64,000 bases of DNA. Origin: Neoceratodus forsteri (lineage: Eukaryota > Chordata > Ceratodontiformes > Ceratodontidae). Location of the stretch: NCBI GenBank assembly GCA_016271365.2, contig CM028130.1, forward strand, positions 473,155,501-473,219,500, written 5' to 3'. Position numbers and translations under genes: made by a program. Below the pieces are notes generated by a model. The model ran no database searches and was not told the origin of the DNA. It saw nothing but the letters and a program-made list of their open reading frames with translations. The stretch's first letter is position 1. Every line of letters starts with the position of its first letter. Positions 21,561 to 33,299 of the stretch are shown one piece after another.

Positions 21561-22430
21561 ATAACCTGGTCAGAGTAATTAGAAGGAAGAAAATGAAAGC
21601 AAAAGTTTGATTTTGTGTTTTGTTTGTTTGTTTTTGTATAACTTGTTATAACAAGTTAAATTACTAGTGCCCCTGTAAATGAGGTCACTGTGTGGATACC
21701 CCGCTGATCCACCCCTTCCTGCTTTGCCACAGGAAATGTCATGACTGTGCTACCATATAAAAGGAGTATATTGTGGGGTGGTTGGGGATGGGGATGGGTG
21801 GTTAGGTTATTCCCCTGCTGAAAAAGAACCACGGACAAAAGAAATAAGGAGGTACTGTAAGAGCCGAAACAATCAGTCAGCAACAAATGCAGTAACCCTG
21901 AAAGCTTATCCTAATGATAGATAAAACTGTAAAACCTGTAAAGCACCACCTGTAATAATTTCACAGACGATATACCCTTTAAGAAACACTTTGCTACAGA
22001 ACAAAATAAAACAGTAACAGAAGATATACCTTGCAATAGACAATTTGAATCAGAAGATTACAACAGTAATCTGTTAGCACACACCTGTAGGCACACCTTG
22101 TAATAATGCGGCAGAAGGTATACCCAGCAACAACAATTTGAATCAGGGAAAAATAAAGCAATAAAATGTTAGCAACAAACAGTAATAATCCATGTGAGTA
22201 CAAAATAAAAATAACAACACACAGTAAATCTGCCTAGCCAAAAGAAGTCTTAATCCTTTCCCTTGCTCTGGTAAGGTTCTTTGCTCTGTCCTTTCAAGCA
22301 ACCTAGAAAGAAAGAGCTCAGGTGAAGCTAGGTGCCTTGGCCAGCAAACCTAGTCTTCCACCTCCACCTGTACTATCAGCTCTGTATGGCTGACCAGGCC
22401 CACTTTGTAAATTAATTTTTTACTCAGTGG
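21561..22430 (-). other. Probable CR1 5' untranslated region
   Basis: No coding frame. It lies directly upstream of CR1 ORF1. It contains imperfect repeats of about 110 bp (gaagatataccttgcaatag and gaaggtatacccagcaac with the shared word caatttgaatcag, 22020-22150) and a short palindrome, ataacttgttataacaag, near 21639-21657. The outer limit is not defined. Confidence 0.5.
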
Positions 22431-22459
22431 TGTTTCATCTGGTTAAATAAAGATTTGAT

Positions 22460-22502
22460 TTGATAAATAATACAACACTTATTAAAAAATCCATAGAAAA
22501 AG

Positions 22503-22546
<44 letters not shown>

Positions 22547-23130
22547 CAGGGAATTAATTTTGTAGAACATAACACAAAAGTTATTCAGAAAACAAACTTC
22601 AGGATTCAAAATATAAAAAGAACTTTTGTAAACCATTCTGCTTCTTGTATAATGCCACTTTATTGGTCTTACATTAGGCCCCACTTGGACTATCGAACAC
22701 CACTATGGAGCCCATATTTGAGAACAGAGGCGGAACAGGCAGAAAGGGTTCAGCATAGGGTAATGAAGATGGTCAGGGGACTTAAAGGTCTCAGGTACAA
22801 GGACAGGCAAAATAGGCTTGGGCTTTACAGTTTGGAACCAAGAAGAATCTGAGGAGACTTGATGGCTATATATAATTTCATGCATGATAATGAATTAAGA
22901 GAACTGCTGGGCGTAACAATCCAGGATAAGCCTGATGGACTGAGGAGACACAAATTACACATTGAAGTGGAAAATGCTAAAAGGAATACAGTACAAGGTT
23001 CATTTTTTTACAAATAAAACAGCTAGACTTTGGAAAAGATTACCTGTAGAGATAGTGGAAAATCAGAGTTTGGGTAGATTTGAAAAAATACTTGATAAGT
23101 GGATATTAGAGAAAGGGAATACTTGGGCCC
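22460..23130 (+). mobile_element. LINE fragment, C-terminal RT region (CR1 group)
   Basis: The frame 22460-22852 and its continuation read IRPHLDYRTPLWSPYL, EQAERVQHRVMKMVRGLKG, RQNRLGLYSLEPRR, and then GDLMAIYNFMHDN in the next codons after a stop. This is the conserved thumb/C-terminal part of CR1-group RTs. A ta/ga microsatellite (22503-22546) has expanded inside it. It is a 5'-truncated fossil. Confidence 0.8.
22503..22546. repeat. (TA)n(GA)n microsatellite
   Basis: About 22 bases of ta repeat followed by about 22 of ga repeat, embedded in the LINE fragment; it produces the artificial YIYIYIERERER peptide. Confidence 0.97.
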
Positions 23131-23134
23131 ACTA

Positions 23135-24110
23135 ATGCAGGTGGATGGTAATAATGGGGGATCTACAATGCCAGCGCGACACCAAAAACACAGAAGCTCT
23201 CGACCGTGACAGAAACCCACCGACACCCACAACTACAACGCGACCCTGAACCGACTGGAATGATCGTGGAACACAATGTGGGGGGGGCTGTGCCCCTCAC
23301 ACACCTCTTCTAAAGATATCTAACTCCACGTTGCACAGACAGTAGAGTTAGATATCTACCCTTCATCACCCTACAGTGTCTCAACACAACCCCCCTGTCG
23401 CTGCCGATATAGGTACGCTGGGGGTTTTGCTGCGGGGGATTCAGTGTACCAGTGTTGCTGTATCAACAGTATACCATTAATGGGTCACATGACCTTCTTT
23501 TGTCCTCTACCCAGTGTAATAATCAGTGTAGAAGTCAGCGGGGAGGGACATTACAGTAGACTACAGTTTTTCATACGAACATACGAAATTGCTAGCAGAT
23601 AAAGGACTTATGGACTACCAAGTCTGCTCGATTATGCAGCTAGCAGCCATTATACTGCAGCTGCCCCTCCCTCCCCTCAAAGTTTACCAAAAAGTGACCA
23701 ACTCCCTTTAAGTATCTCTGGACCTGGAATTAACTAACATGGAGCCAGCCACTAAATAGTGCACCAGATGGTGGCTCAGAGAGTTTCCAACAGTTTGTTT
23801 CAGCAGTACTGCTTTTGCCTTATGATTTGCCCTCTTTCTGTTTCCATCAGCTGTTACCATGATGAGCTGCTTTCTGAGCTCAGCATCTGCTATTAAGCCC
23901 TGCTGATTTTTACTTTGTGCTGCCTTTTGTTTTGGTTTGTGATACAGACTATGAGTATAAAGTTATATTTTTATTTCATGCTTTAATGATAATTGCCTAC
24001 CAGGGCCTCATTACAATGGCTATCCTAGCAAATGAAGAGCCAGAAGTCTAACCTGCAGTAAGGAGAATCATGAAACTGCATTTCAGTCCTGTTAAAAAAA
24101 AAAAGCAAAA
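23135..24110. other. Gap without gene; LINE 3' scrap and one hairpin
   Basis: No coding frame. A perfect-looking hairpin lies at 23311-23359 (agatatctaactc against gagttagatatct). The 23570-23735 stretch resembles a minus-strand CR1 3' end: its reverse complement reads cagacttggtagtcc, then cctttatctgctagc and ends near tatgttcg, parallel to 13622-13690. The rest (23740-24100) shows nothing I can assign and may be intron sequence of the gene that owns the next feature. Confidence 0.55.
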
Positions 24111-24115
24111 CTCAC

Positions 24116-24223
24116 ATCAAGTTTCCCAGACAGCTTGCGTGCAAGCGGGGATAGTAGCTCTGAAGGCTGTTCCTTCTTTTCTTTGAGGGGTTTCTCCTTT
24201 TGAGGAATGTTTAGTCCAAAAGC
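24116..24223 (-). CDS. Candidate host-gene exon, unidentified
   Basis: On the minus strand, a 108-bp segment is preceded by an acceptor-like tract (tttcattgtggtttcag) and followed by a consensus donor (gtgagt). Frame 1 is open for exactly 36 codons, starting AFGLNIPQKEK, with a Lys/Glu-rich middle and ending RKLSGKLD. The other frames hold stops. Exact multiple of three, two good splice sites and charged, non-repetitive peptide suggest a real internal exon, with the rest of the gene outside the window or hidden in diverged sequence. I do not recognise the protein. It could also be a chance pattern, since one short exon has little statistical weight. Confidence 0.5.
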
Positions 24224-24691
24224 CTGAAACCACAATGAAATGAAAGTGATTTTAGTATAATTTTCATTTCTAAAATAAGAAATGACACAATCAAAGCAAC
24301 TCTATCACTCAGAGCACAAGTTTTTAAAGTTGCCAAAACATCATCCCTGGTTAAAGGTGATTACAAACAGTGCAAACAAAATATGGAAATTATGTACTTA
24401 ACATAATTCTTGATCTTCTTGATGAAGTCTCCACCACTAATTCAAACTAATGGGACTATGCTGGAGGCACTAGGACCCTGCGGGAGCCAAAAATCTTCAG
24501 GAGGGCCAGCACTGGGATGAGAGATGCAGAGAAGTAAAATTCCGCCTACGAAGTGGTCGCGAAGCGGCCACTTCACATTAGTGTTCCACTACGCGGAGTG
24601 CCCATTTTAAACCCTCACTTTGCATTGTAATTATGACTCACACTTTAAGGTGGAGTGAGAATTCACAGGCAGCCCACACTCATCACATGGC

Positions 24692-26126
24692 TTACACAGT
24701 GTAGGTCACATGCTTCAGGCAGGCAGGCAGGAGGTTATGGACAAAAACACTCTCCAATGTGGGCTGACTTAAACATTTTACATGGGGTGTGACAAATGGC
24801 TCGGCTCTGTGAATGGCCATGGATGGGATGTGGACATGTGATGAAGAGGGGTGCACAGGTGACAAGTCCGCAAATAAAGTTATTATCCCCATTTTATGTA
24901 CAGAGGTTGATGTACCACTTGCACTAGACATACTGCATTGACCACCACTTGACAATATTTCTAAATCATAATCCTCCCCCTCATCATGCCTGTAGTAATC
25001 CTCTGGTGTTATTTCATTGCTACTGCAGATATTCCCACTTGGTCTTACACTCATGGAAGGGGATAACATGCTAGAGTAAGGTTGATGACGAGGGTGAACA
25101 CCCCACTATGGCATTAGCTGCCATCTGGTGCTGGGTCTACAGTGCCATGTGCCTGTTATTAAGATGTGTATGCTGGCCCCACATGCCCAGGTGACTCCCC
25201 TTTTTACCTCGACTCACACACGCATGGCAAAGCTGGCAGATTGCAACTGACTCATCATTTGCATCTTGGACAAAAAATCCCAAACAAGGGATTGTGATCC
25301 CCTACTTTTAACATGTCCCTGATGCTACTTTTTGGATTCCATTTTTTTTACCCCTGAAATGGGGAATGTGCTACATGATTTTTCAGGCTGGATGCACTTG
25401 GACTCCAACTGACCACCACAGCTACCTATGATTATTACTGGGTCATCATCATTATAATCAACAGGATCCGCTAAATCACAACTTTTTTGAAGGGGGGGTT
25501 AACGTCAACAGACCCAGACACAGCCACCTTGACTTTCTTTTTCTCAGGTTCCCAACAGGGGTCACTAACATCATTATCATATTCATCAACATCATCCTCA
25601 TCCACATTTTCAGCTTGAATACTGTCATGTGGAGAACATGTTCCAACCACAGCATCATCATCATCATCACCTGATGTTTTTGGCCACAATTTGAATCATT
25701 GGATGGCAAAGGCATGACCTCAACAGTGCTGGAAGAAATGTGACATTGTGAGTTATCGTTGCCAGGATCAGACTCATGTTCCACTACCATGGGGATGTTA
25801 ATGGGGAATATGACATCATCTATACTGTCAGTCACAGCTTTAGACTCAACTATTTTTTTTGAAACGGTTAACTGGTCAGAAGTGAAACTTGAAGCAGCAA
25901 TACATATGCCAGCAGAAACTGCGCTAACACCACCAGTAGGGATAACATCATCTCCTCCAACTATGAGAGAAGCTACAGATTGCACTGTAAAAAACATCGA
26001 TGGAGAAATTCCTTTACTGACATCAGCTATGCACGTCTGCGTACCACCACACACACAGACAATCTTGCCACTGGCAGCAATGCCATGGGCAGAAACAGCT
26101 TTGCTTGCACATCTCTTTGCAGGCAT
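24692..26126 (-). pseudogene. hAT-encoded BED zinc-finger protein remnant
   Basis: Three pieces. The 26126-25471 region (two overlapping frames) is low-complexity with an acidic run (DEDDVDEYDNDVSD) and a basic KKKVKV stretch like a nuclear signal. At about 25283-25154 an unlisted short frame reads AICQLCHAC and then HTHLNNRH, fitting the C-x2-C ... H-x(4)-H pattern of a BED finger, the usual N-terminal DNA-binding domain of hAT transposases. The 25069-24692 frame follows it with no recognised fold. The RNase-H-like DDE core and C-terminal dimerisation region are absent, so only a DNA-binding N-terminus is left. Confidence 0.6.
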
Positions 26127-26134
26127 TTGGGGGG

Positions 26135-26720
26135 ATCACCAAGAACATTCTAAATAAATTTAGATTTCTGAACTTTCAGTCTGGGCCGGTGGATGTGAAG
26201 GCAAATAATACAACAACTGTGGCTTGCAGATGGAGATTGGGCACTAGATTAAGATTGTGCTGCACAATCAAGAAGAGATGCAGACGCAAAGTCACAACAA
26301 CACCTTAACCAGTGCCCATAAGTCACAATCCAATCTGGAAAAGAATACTTTTTGCCGGTTGGGGGAGGGGTGTGTGTGTGTGCAGTGCACTGCAGTAACA
26401 GTCCAAAACCAAGATACCACAAAGCAGTACAAAGTCACACAGATGCAGTGGATAGAAGGTTCACACTGCTGCAATTACTCTATAAATAAAATGTGTCTGA
26501 TTTGATGGCATGTGTCCCACACACACTCATACACACACTACAAGTAATGCTAGCAAATTAAAAATGTCAGTAATATAACCAAATCCTTTAAACAAACTGC
26601 ATTTATGCACTGCTACACCACAACAATCAGCAAAAAAATTGTCAATTACTGAAAATATTACTGTGTGTACATTAACATAGTTATACAAGAAAAATATAAC
26701 CAAAACAGAAAGACTGCCTT
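26135..26720. other. Non-coding interior of the hAT element
   Basis: No supported gene. Short tg and ca runs occur near 26370-26385 and 26518-26540. This is probably 5' untranslated hAT sequence upstream of the BED remnant. Confidence 0.45.
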
Positions 26721-26723
26721 TTT

Positions 26724-29129
26724 ATGTTGGCGCGTGTATGCGCAGCCAACATATTGCGGTAGTAGCAGATATGGAGGTGCGGTCACTGTTGGACAAATGC
26801 AGGGCACGCATCAGTAGGTGCACCCCGTATTCCCCAATAAGCCTGCATGCTGGCGCCACACAATGCATACATAATGTGGTGAGCACATCTAAGGAAAGGT
26901 CCGCTGCAATGCGAGCACAGCTCATCATACGCAGCGGACCTCCCGACGTGCTTTCTCTGGTGACAAAAAAAAATTAACATGGCGGCACACTGCCTGCCAT
27001 AATGCCGACTTTGGGGGTGCCCAACCCCCTGTCGGCATGCTCTGCCCCAATGTATGTGCCGACAGGGGAGCTCACTCTCCATCAGGATAATGCACCCCCC
27101 CAATTTGTTATGTCCCGTGGGGTGCCCAATCACCTTAGTTTTGCCCCCACTTTTGTTGTGTGCCAATGGGGTGTCCAATCCCTGTTGGCTCAGCATTCCC
27201 AAAACACTTGGGTGGCACGCTGAGGCCCACTCCAGCGTGCCAAATCTGACAAGTAAAAACTGTCTACGCAATGTTTTTTCTTTAACCCTGTGAAAAAACA
27301 AAATGATCCTCATGTCTCCCTGTCCCCCTCCCTGCAACCGCCCACCCTCTGCATACCCTGCCTCCCCACACACACACCCTCACCCTATACTTACCTCCAG
27401 AGTCCGGCGTGACGATATTCGGTGGACCGGGAACACGTCTGCACTCTTCAAAACCAACCACGAACTGAAGAAATGCTGGTATGCTGTATAATGGCATAAA
27501 TATGTTTTTTTCAACTTTGATGCATATCTCAGGCATTTTTTGGAATTTTTGCACCAAATTTTCAACAAGGGGTTATTGCGTCCACTCCTCATGAATTCAG
27601 TCACTGTCATGTTGTTATTCAGTCCGGAAAGGTGATTTCGTGGTCGCTGCACAGAATCACCTTTCAGGACTGAGTAATGAAACGACAGTGCCACTGTTCA
27701 TGAGGGTTGGGGCTCTCAAAAAGCCGATGTTGCAAATTTGGTGAAAAAAATCCCAAAAATGGCAGTTTTACGAGCGTACGTTGCGCTGCTTCCACGCACG
27801 CTCGTAACTTCATGAATTTGTAATATTTTCACTCCAGATTTTCAAAATTAGCATTTTTCCACACCTCCTGATAAACGGTACATCTGTCATTTTACATATC
27901 CTGGCCGAAATGTGTTTTCACACATCTGGCGCAGAATAGCGCAGTCGCTATGCGAAATCAGTTTTTGGGACAGCTTGAGGAAATGATGGTGACACTGTTC
28001 ATGAGCAGAGGTCCTAAAATGCCTATGTTGAAAATTTGGTGCCGAAAGTCCGTAAAGTGACTGTGTTACAAGTGTGCATCGCGCAGTTTCCACACACCCT
28101 TGTAACTTCGCAAATTTGCAATATTTCCATGCCAGATTTTCAACACTGCCATTTTTTCACACCTCCTTATGAACAGTACAGCTGTCATTTTTCATGTCCT
28201 GCCCAAAATGTGTTTCTGCACCTGTGGCACACAATGGCGTGGTCGCTATGAGAAATCAACTTTTGGGACAGATTAACAAAATCACAGCACCACTGTTTAT
28301 GAGGGGAGGTCCCAAAATGCCTATGTTAAAAATGTGGCTAACAAACTCCCAAAAATAATTGGGTTACGGACACGTGTTGCACAGTTTCTATGCATGCTCA
28401 TGACTTCACCAACTTTTCATATTTTCACTCCAGATTTCCAACGTCGCCATTTTTTTACACCTCCTCATGAACAATACAGTTGTCATTTTCCACATCCTGC
28501 CCAAAATGTGTTTTCATCCCTGTGTCACCAAATGGCATAGTCGCTGTGCAAAACCCCCTTTCAACTAACAAACTGATTGTGCCGATTTTCATGAGGTAGG
28601 TTCACAAAAAGCCCATGTTCAAAATTTGGAGTGAAATTACCAACACACGCCTATGATGTTAGGGTTTCCAACTATAGCACCCCACCCTGTAGAGACTGAC
28701 AGGCGTCAGGGGTGTGACTTGAGATCATCGGCTGTAATGCTCACACCATTCTACCTCCACCCCCTCCCTGCAGCCAGTGACAGGCATCGTGGTGTGCCTT
28801 GCACTGTTCAGCCACAAAGTTCACCCCATTCTCCTATACTGCACCCACCTCAGCGTGTTTCCTTATGGAATGGGGTAAGTAAACCAAAGACCCCAAAGCA
28901 CACCACAACACTTGTCAGTGTCTAAAGGGTAGGGTGAGGTACAATGGCATGAGCGTTATAGCTGACGACCGAAAGCCACACTCCAATGCCTGTCGCTCTC
29001 TACAGGGTGGGGGTGGGGTTGGCGTCACTTCAGTACTTCACTGCCATTCCTATTTATGCGTCTCTAACTCCGGCACTACCAATGCCAATGCCAGCAAGAC
29101 AACATTCAGCATTGACAAATGCTTGTTCT
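26724..29129 (+). mobile_element. Non-coding palindrome-array element, copy B
   Basis: It starts atgttggc within a terminal hairpin (26724-26752, arms atgttggc / gccaacat) and ends with gcattgacaaatgcttgttct (29109-29129), both shared with copy A. Between are a hairpin (26897-26942), a GC-rich segment like that of A (for example gaacacgtctgcactcttc at 27431-27449), a palindromic array (27490-28640), and a region of diverged direct repeats (28670-29090, words gactgacaggcgtcagg and ctcacaccattctacctcc). Nothing coding. It lies inside the hAT element. Confidence 0.8.
27490..28640. repeat. Palindromic-unit array in copy B
   Basis: About four units of nearly 300 bp. Hairpin stems are seen at 27767-27812 (acgagcgtacgt / acgcacgctcgt) and near 28065-28105 (gttacaagtgtg / cacccttgtaac). 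The long palindrome arms attttcaacactgccatttt and gcctatgttgaaaat alternate exactly as in copy A. Confidence 0.85.
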
Positions 29130-29718
29130 CCCAGTTTTAACCTACCTCCACCACAGATACGCCCCTCCCCCAAAGCACACTTCAAGTGTCTGTCAGTACA
29201 CAGACTGAATGTTCTAAATTAACATTCAAAATCCACACACAAACAATAAACACTAGATGATATGAGCACAGGAGGGTTTCCTACAATCAATATACTAAAT
29301 TTTGAGAAACAAAAAGTCTCAAAAAGGCTTTTTTAACAGCTTTTAGAGGATTTTAATCGCAGAGCTCTGAGAGGGAAACTGTCTCCTTCTACCACTACAC
29401 ACACAATACACAGAACTGAGGCTGTGCAGAACAATCTAGAGCCCATGTGACCTGCAATCCCATGAATCACTGCAAAATTCACTTTGGAGCTCAATAACAA
29501 GGTGAAGTGATACGAAGTACATTGATTTCTATGTACTTCACATTAAAATTGGTGCAGAAGTGGTTGGGGGAAGGTGGAGTAATGCAGAGTCATTGTTATC
29601 ACTGGACTTTGTGTTCCTCATTATGATGCGAAGTACTCCACTTCACGTTACGGATTACTTCATGGATTCTGCATTACTCCGCGGATTGCTTTGCAGAGCG
29701 AATTTTGACCACTTCGTC
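29130..29718. other. Non-coding right interior of the hAT element
   Basis: AT-rich DNA without a gene. From 29490 there is a run of related words (gaagtgatacgaagtacattg, gtacttcac, gcgaagtactccac) forming small inverted repeats next to the hAT end, a common feature of hAT subterminal regions. Confidence 0.5.
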
Positions 29719-29944
29719 CATCTCTAGCTGGGATAGGACTATGCATGCGCCGTGCCAGGAGACTATCTCATGCCGTATAGGCTATCTCTGCGTCAACCCT
29801 CCTACCGCCTCAGTACCTTTTAGACCAAGGAGGTGCAGCGTGAACTAATGAAAGAAAACCTAACCCTAACTTCCTGGCATATGAAGGCCAGGATGACCTG
29901 TGTAAGAAGGATCAATTCAACAATGTCCTCATAGCCCGAACAAC

Positions 29945-30045
29945 AAGGATTTCATCCAAGAAGATCAAGAATTACGGTAAGTACGTAATTTCAATATCTT
30001 CTTGGACTAAAAGTCTCCACCGCTCATTCACACTAATAGGAGAGT
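29945..30045. repeat. DIRS-2 internal complementary region
   Basis: The layout equals that of DIRS-A: tccaagaagatcaagaatt, then the joint (acggtaagtacgtaatt), then ttcttggactaaaagtctcc and ccgctcattcacactaat. The first half complements the left end at 24400-24430. The matching right end is not in the window. Confidence 0.82.
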
Positions 30046-30239
30046 ACCGAGCTGAGGGAATCAGAACCCTGAGGTGACAGAACACACAGGTTGTGCATAA
30101 AGTTGCTCATCCTGTATTTTTATAGTGTATAGTAGTACTATGTGAAATGTGTGCTTTGTATTTTTCTTTCTCTCTTTTTCATAATGAAACTGACTTGAAA
30201 AGTCTCTAGAGGTTCTAGAATACTGTCACCACAGAGTTA

Positions 30240-30960
30240 AATAGAGGAAAGCAACAATGTGCCAGGATTCCAAGTGGTTCTGCTGCAGTAGTGACATCAC
30301 TGCTGCACCAGAACAACATAACGATATCACTACTGCAGAAGAACAAGCATATTCCAGGCATGGAAATGGAATTTCATGCACAACAGCATTCCACTATACA
30401 TTATATTACGAATCACTACCAGGAAAGCCATAACCACTCTGGTAGAGTGATGTGAACTTGGCCTTCCAACTTGACCTATGTCATGGATTAGTAATGTTGA
30501 AGACATGCTACTAACCAAACAGAAAACATCTCATGGCAACAGGCGAGAGATACAATAGTTGCTCAGATGCGTATCCCTTCGTTCTGTCAATGCAGAATCG
30601 CAGAGACCTCTTAACATCCAGAGAAATGAAGGAAGCACTCTCCTTCATTCTAGATTTAATGAAGTAAAATGGGAGAAGCAAAACTTGACTAATGATAACT
30701 GAACCAGTGACATGTTGTTTACTGGCTCATGATAGACAAAAACGTGCAGAGGTGTACCTTCACTGCAGAGTACTGCAGACCTGCTTTCGACAGGTCCAAG
30801 AGGCACCCCAACATCTAGCTTGGTGGGCAACTGAAGGGTCCAGATGGGACCTGCACACCAGATGGAGTAGGGTATCCACTTAGCCATGTAAGCCCTCCTG
30901 GTGGAAGGCCAATGCACAGCTTAGAAGGTGTCTGTGATGGTCTGGGGAACCTAACGCTTG
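30240..30960 (-). pseudogene. DIRS-2 tyrosine recombinase remnant
   Basis: Sequence parallels 2330-2960 of DIRS-A: the segment around 30430-30500 (actctggtagagtgatgtg, catggattagtaatgttg) matches the antisense of the HSTR box region, and 30600-30640 (ctcttaacatccag) the LDVKR box. No frame longer than about 90 codons remains. A 150-bp AT-rich stretch at about 30085-30235 has no DIRS match and may be another small insertion. Confidence 0.65.
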
Positions 30961-31031
30961 CCTACTTCCATTTCCTCCCGAGCACAGTGTGGGGATGAAG
31001 GGAATGCAGGTTAGGATGGACTAAAGTCCCA

Positions 31032-32014
31032 GGGCCTGATTCCAGAACAGTTACGATGTCGCAAAATGACTTGCGCCAAACAAAATGGTGCAAGTAGCAC
31101 TTTGCGCCATATGTTGCGACAATCGATATTCCAGAATGCCGCAGGCTGTCTGCACTGAGGTTGTTCTAAGCCACTGGTTACACCATAAACCCCCTGTGAC
31201 ATGATGCAGGGGGGTTTATGACATCAGTTATGTCCAATTCCGAGAAGGTGGCTGTTGGAACACCAAATGTGCTATTCCAAGACAACCCCCTGGAGGACTT
31301 TAGTCTAAGTACAGTTAGACCAAATATTAGCTGGTCTAAGTGTACTCTACATCCACAGGGGGTGCACCTCTGTGCCTGGTTCCCCAACAGCTACCTCCCC
31401 ACAGTCCCAGATTAAGTCCCCCCACCCATCCCCCATTGGCAGGAAAGCACTCTGCGGGCTGCTGGCACCCCCATGCCCCCACCCCTGAGTATTTCCCCGC
31501 AGTGCAGAAATGTAATCCCCAATCTCTGAAAATTTCCACAGGGCAGAACATGTTATTCCCCAATCCCTGAGTATTACCCCCAGGGCAGTTCATGTCCCCG
31601 GTCCCCAAGCCCCAATCCCCAATCCCCAACTCACTGCTGTTGGAATTCATGCCATGCCAATTAATACCAGAGTCAGTGGCCCCCACCAGCAGTGATCCAT
31701 CCCCACCCCACACTTGACACCAGTGACTAGCACAACCCACCCCTCACCTCCACTGGCCAGCCGACACTGAGCTCCATCTGAGCACATACTATTGTATACA
31801 GTACATGCTCAATAACTGATGGAGCGTGTACTGTCTACAGTACTCACGTGCTCCAAGGGAGCTCAGTCGGTGGCTGGCCATGGGGGGAGAGGTGTGTTGT
31901 GCCAGGTGCCGACTGGTAATGGGTGGGGGGTGGACTGGCACTGCCGAGTGTGGGGGGTGTGGGGCCACTGGACTACCAGGGATCACGGGTATGTGTCGGC
32001 ATCAGGCATGGGGG

Positions 32015-32064
<50 letters not shown>

Positions 32065-32372
32065 TGGGGTGCCTGTATAGCCCTGCGAGACAGGGCAATT
32101 GTTGTGAGGTGCTTGCCTTGGGGGAGGACTATGCATTTAGGGCTATGGGAGATGGGACCTGCGCCCTGTCAGAGGGCATTGTTATGGCTTGCGGCACCCT
32201 GTTGTGATGCACCTTCCCTTTGGCGCACTGCCTGTGGTGCTGCAAGTTACAGGACGTAGCGGCCAGGGACCCTGCCTGTTCTGGAATCTGGTGCAGGATC
32301 CCCAGCATGTTGGCATATGTCACAACTCACAAGTGCCGGCAACTTGCGCCATTTGTCTTGGAATCGGGCCCC
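31032..32372. mobile_element. Terminal-inverted-repeat DNA element, Harbinger-like, non-autonomous
   Basis: Ends gggcctgattccagaac and, reversed, gggcccgattccaagac form imperfect inverted repeats, followed on both sides by cgc-rich words (ttgcgccaaac / ggcgcaagttgc). The insert separates two parts of DIRS-2 that are adjacent in DIRS-A. It contains a hairpin at 31186-31220 (cataaacccccc / ggggggtttatg) and a long GT run. There is no transposase. GGGCC-type ends suggest PIF/Harbinger, but a clear 3-bp duplication is not visible, so the superfamily is tentative. Confidence 0.62.
32018..32063. repeat. (GT)n microsatellite
   Basis: About 23 gt units within the Harbinger-like element; the poly-VCV peptides here are artefacts. 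Confidence 0.97.
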
Positions 32373-32459
32373 CTTTGTCAGAGGGTCCACTTGTGGAGGG
32401 AGTCACCTCCGGGAAACTTCTGACAGTCTATAGATCGATGCAATCATATCTGCTGAGGC

Positions 32460-33005
32460 CAGTGTGGGATGATGAGAATCATCCTGTCCCCCTGTGCCTA
32501 CAGCTTAACCAGCACCCTCTGAATTAAGGGAAGAGGAGGAAAACATACAGGGAGAGTCTTGTCTACTGCAGTGAATACATCCTGACCGAAAAAGACCAGG
32601 GTCTGGATTTCCGAAGCAAGACGGGGCAGTTTTGCATTGAGAGAGGACGCAAAAAGGACAAGGTCTGAACTGTCCCACTCATCAAAAGTGACTGCACGAA
32701 ATCTGAACTGACGCATTGTGCTCAAGGTACCACTCTCACAACCTCACGGCCTTCCTGCAGAGAGGGAAGAAGGATGCTCCACCCTGCTTGCTGATGTAAT
32801 ACATCACAGCTTTGTTGTCCTTCTGAAGTAGGATCACTTTGTGGCAGAGGGCATCCTTCAGGACCTTGCTTATAAGATAGCTCTTATCTCTAAGATATTT
32901 ACAACAAGATGAGGTTCCTCCTGGCTCCACACCTGAGTGTGGAGGTATTGACAGTGAGCCTCCCACGAGAGATTTTGCAATGAGTCCCAGTATCTGCTCA
33001 ACCAA
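32460..33005 (-). pseudogene. DIRS-2 RNase H remnant
   Basis: The frame 33005-32736 reads LKDALCHKVILLQKDNKAVMYYISKQGGASFFPLCRKAVRL, in parts closely parallel to the DIRS-A RNase H (LKDILCHKNILLQ, AVMYYINKQGG), with the third catalytic Asp kept (KDNKAV). The 32725-32498 frame contains the terminal PPLPLIQRVLVKL segment. Upstream RT is deleted. Confidence 0.8.
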
Positions 33006-33299
33006 AAAGGGGGATGAATAGAGTCATTTTACCATGATGTAATGAGTCATCTGAAGATGTCATTTCTCCCATCCTCTGGAATGAAAACTGATCCCCTGGA
33101 GGTAACTAGGAGGGCTCCTAAGGACAGGAGCTGCTGGGAAGATGAAACTGGCACCTTCCTCGAATCAGAGAACCCCCAGAGAGAACAACTGAGAAGCTGT
33201 GGTGACTTCTTCCCTGTGTCTCTTGCCTGGATGGGCTGGCTAGGAGCAAAATGTCCAGGAAGTGAAGAGGCCCCGTATCTCAGAAGCAAGAAGTGTGAC

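Larger units (their letters stand above)
24519..29726 (-). mobile_element. hAT DNA transposon inserted in DIRS-2 left terminal repeat
   Basis: Ends are gagagatg (24519) and, in reverse complement, tagagatg (29726), followed by aligned bases gaagt and aaaattc on both sides. An 8-bp target duplication flanks it: actgggat (24511-24518) and gctgggat (29727-29734), one mismatch. An 8-bp duplication with (c/t)agag-type ends is diagnostic of the hAT superfamily. The DIRS terminal repeat reads continuously if the insert is skipped, matching the complement of 7860-7930. Inside are a BED-finger coding remnant (24692-26126) and element B (26724-29129). Confidence 0.82.

Noticed and set aside
31819..32259. 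146-codon frame with a VCVCVC run
   Set aside because: Reads through a GT microsatellite in a Harbinger-like element; no conserved content.
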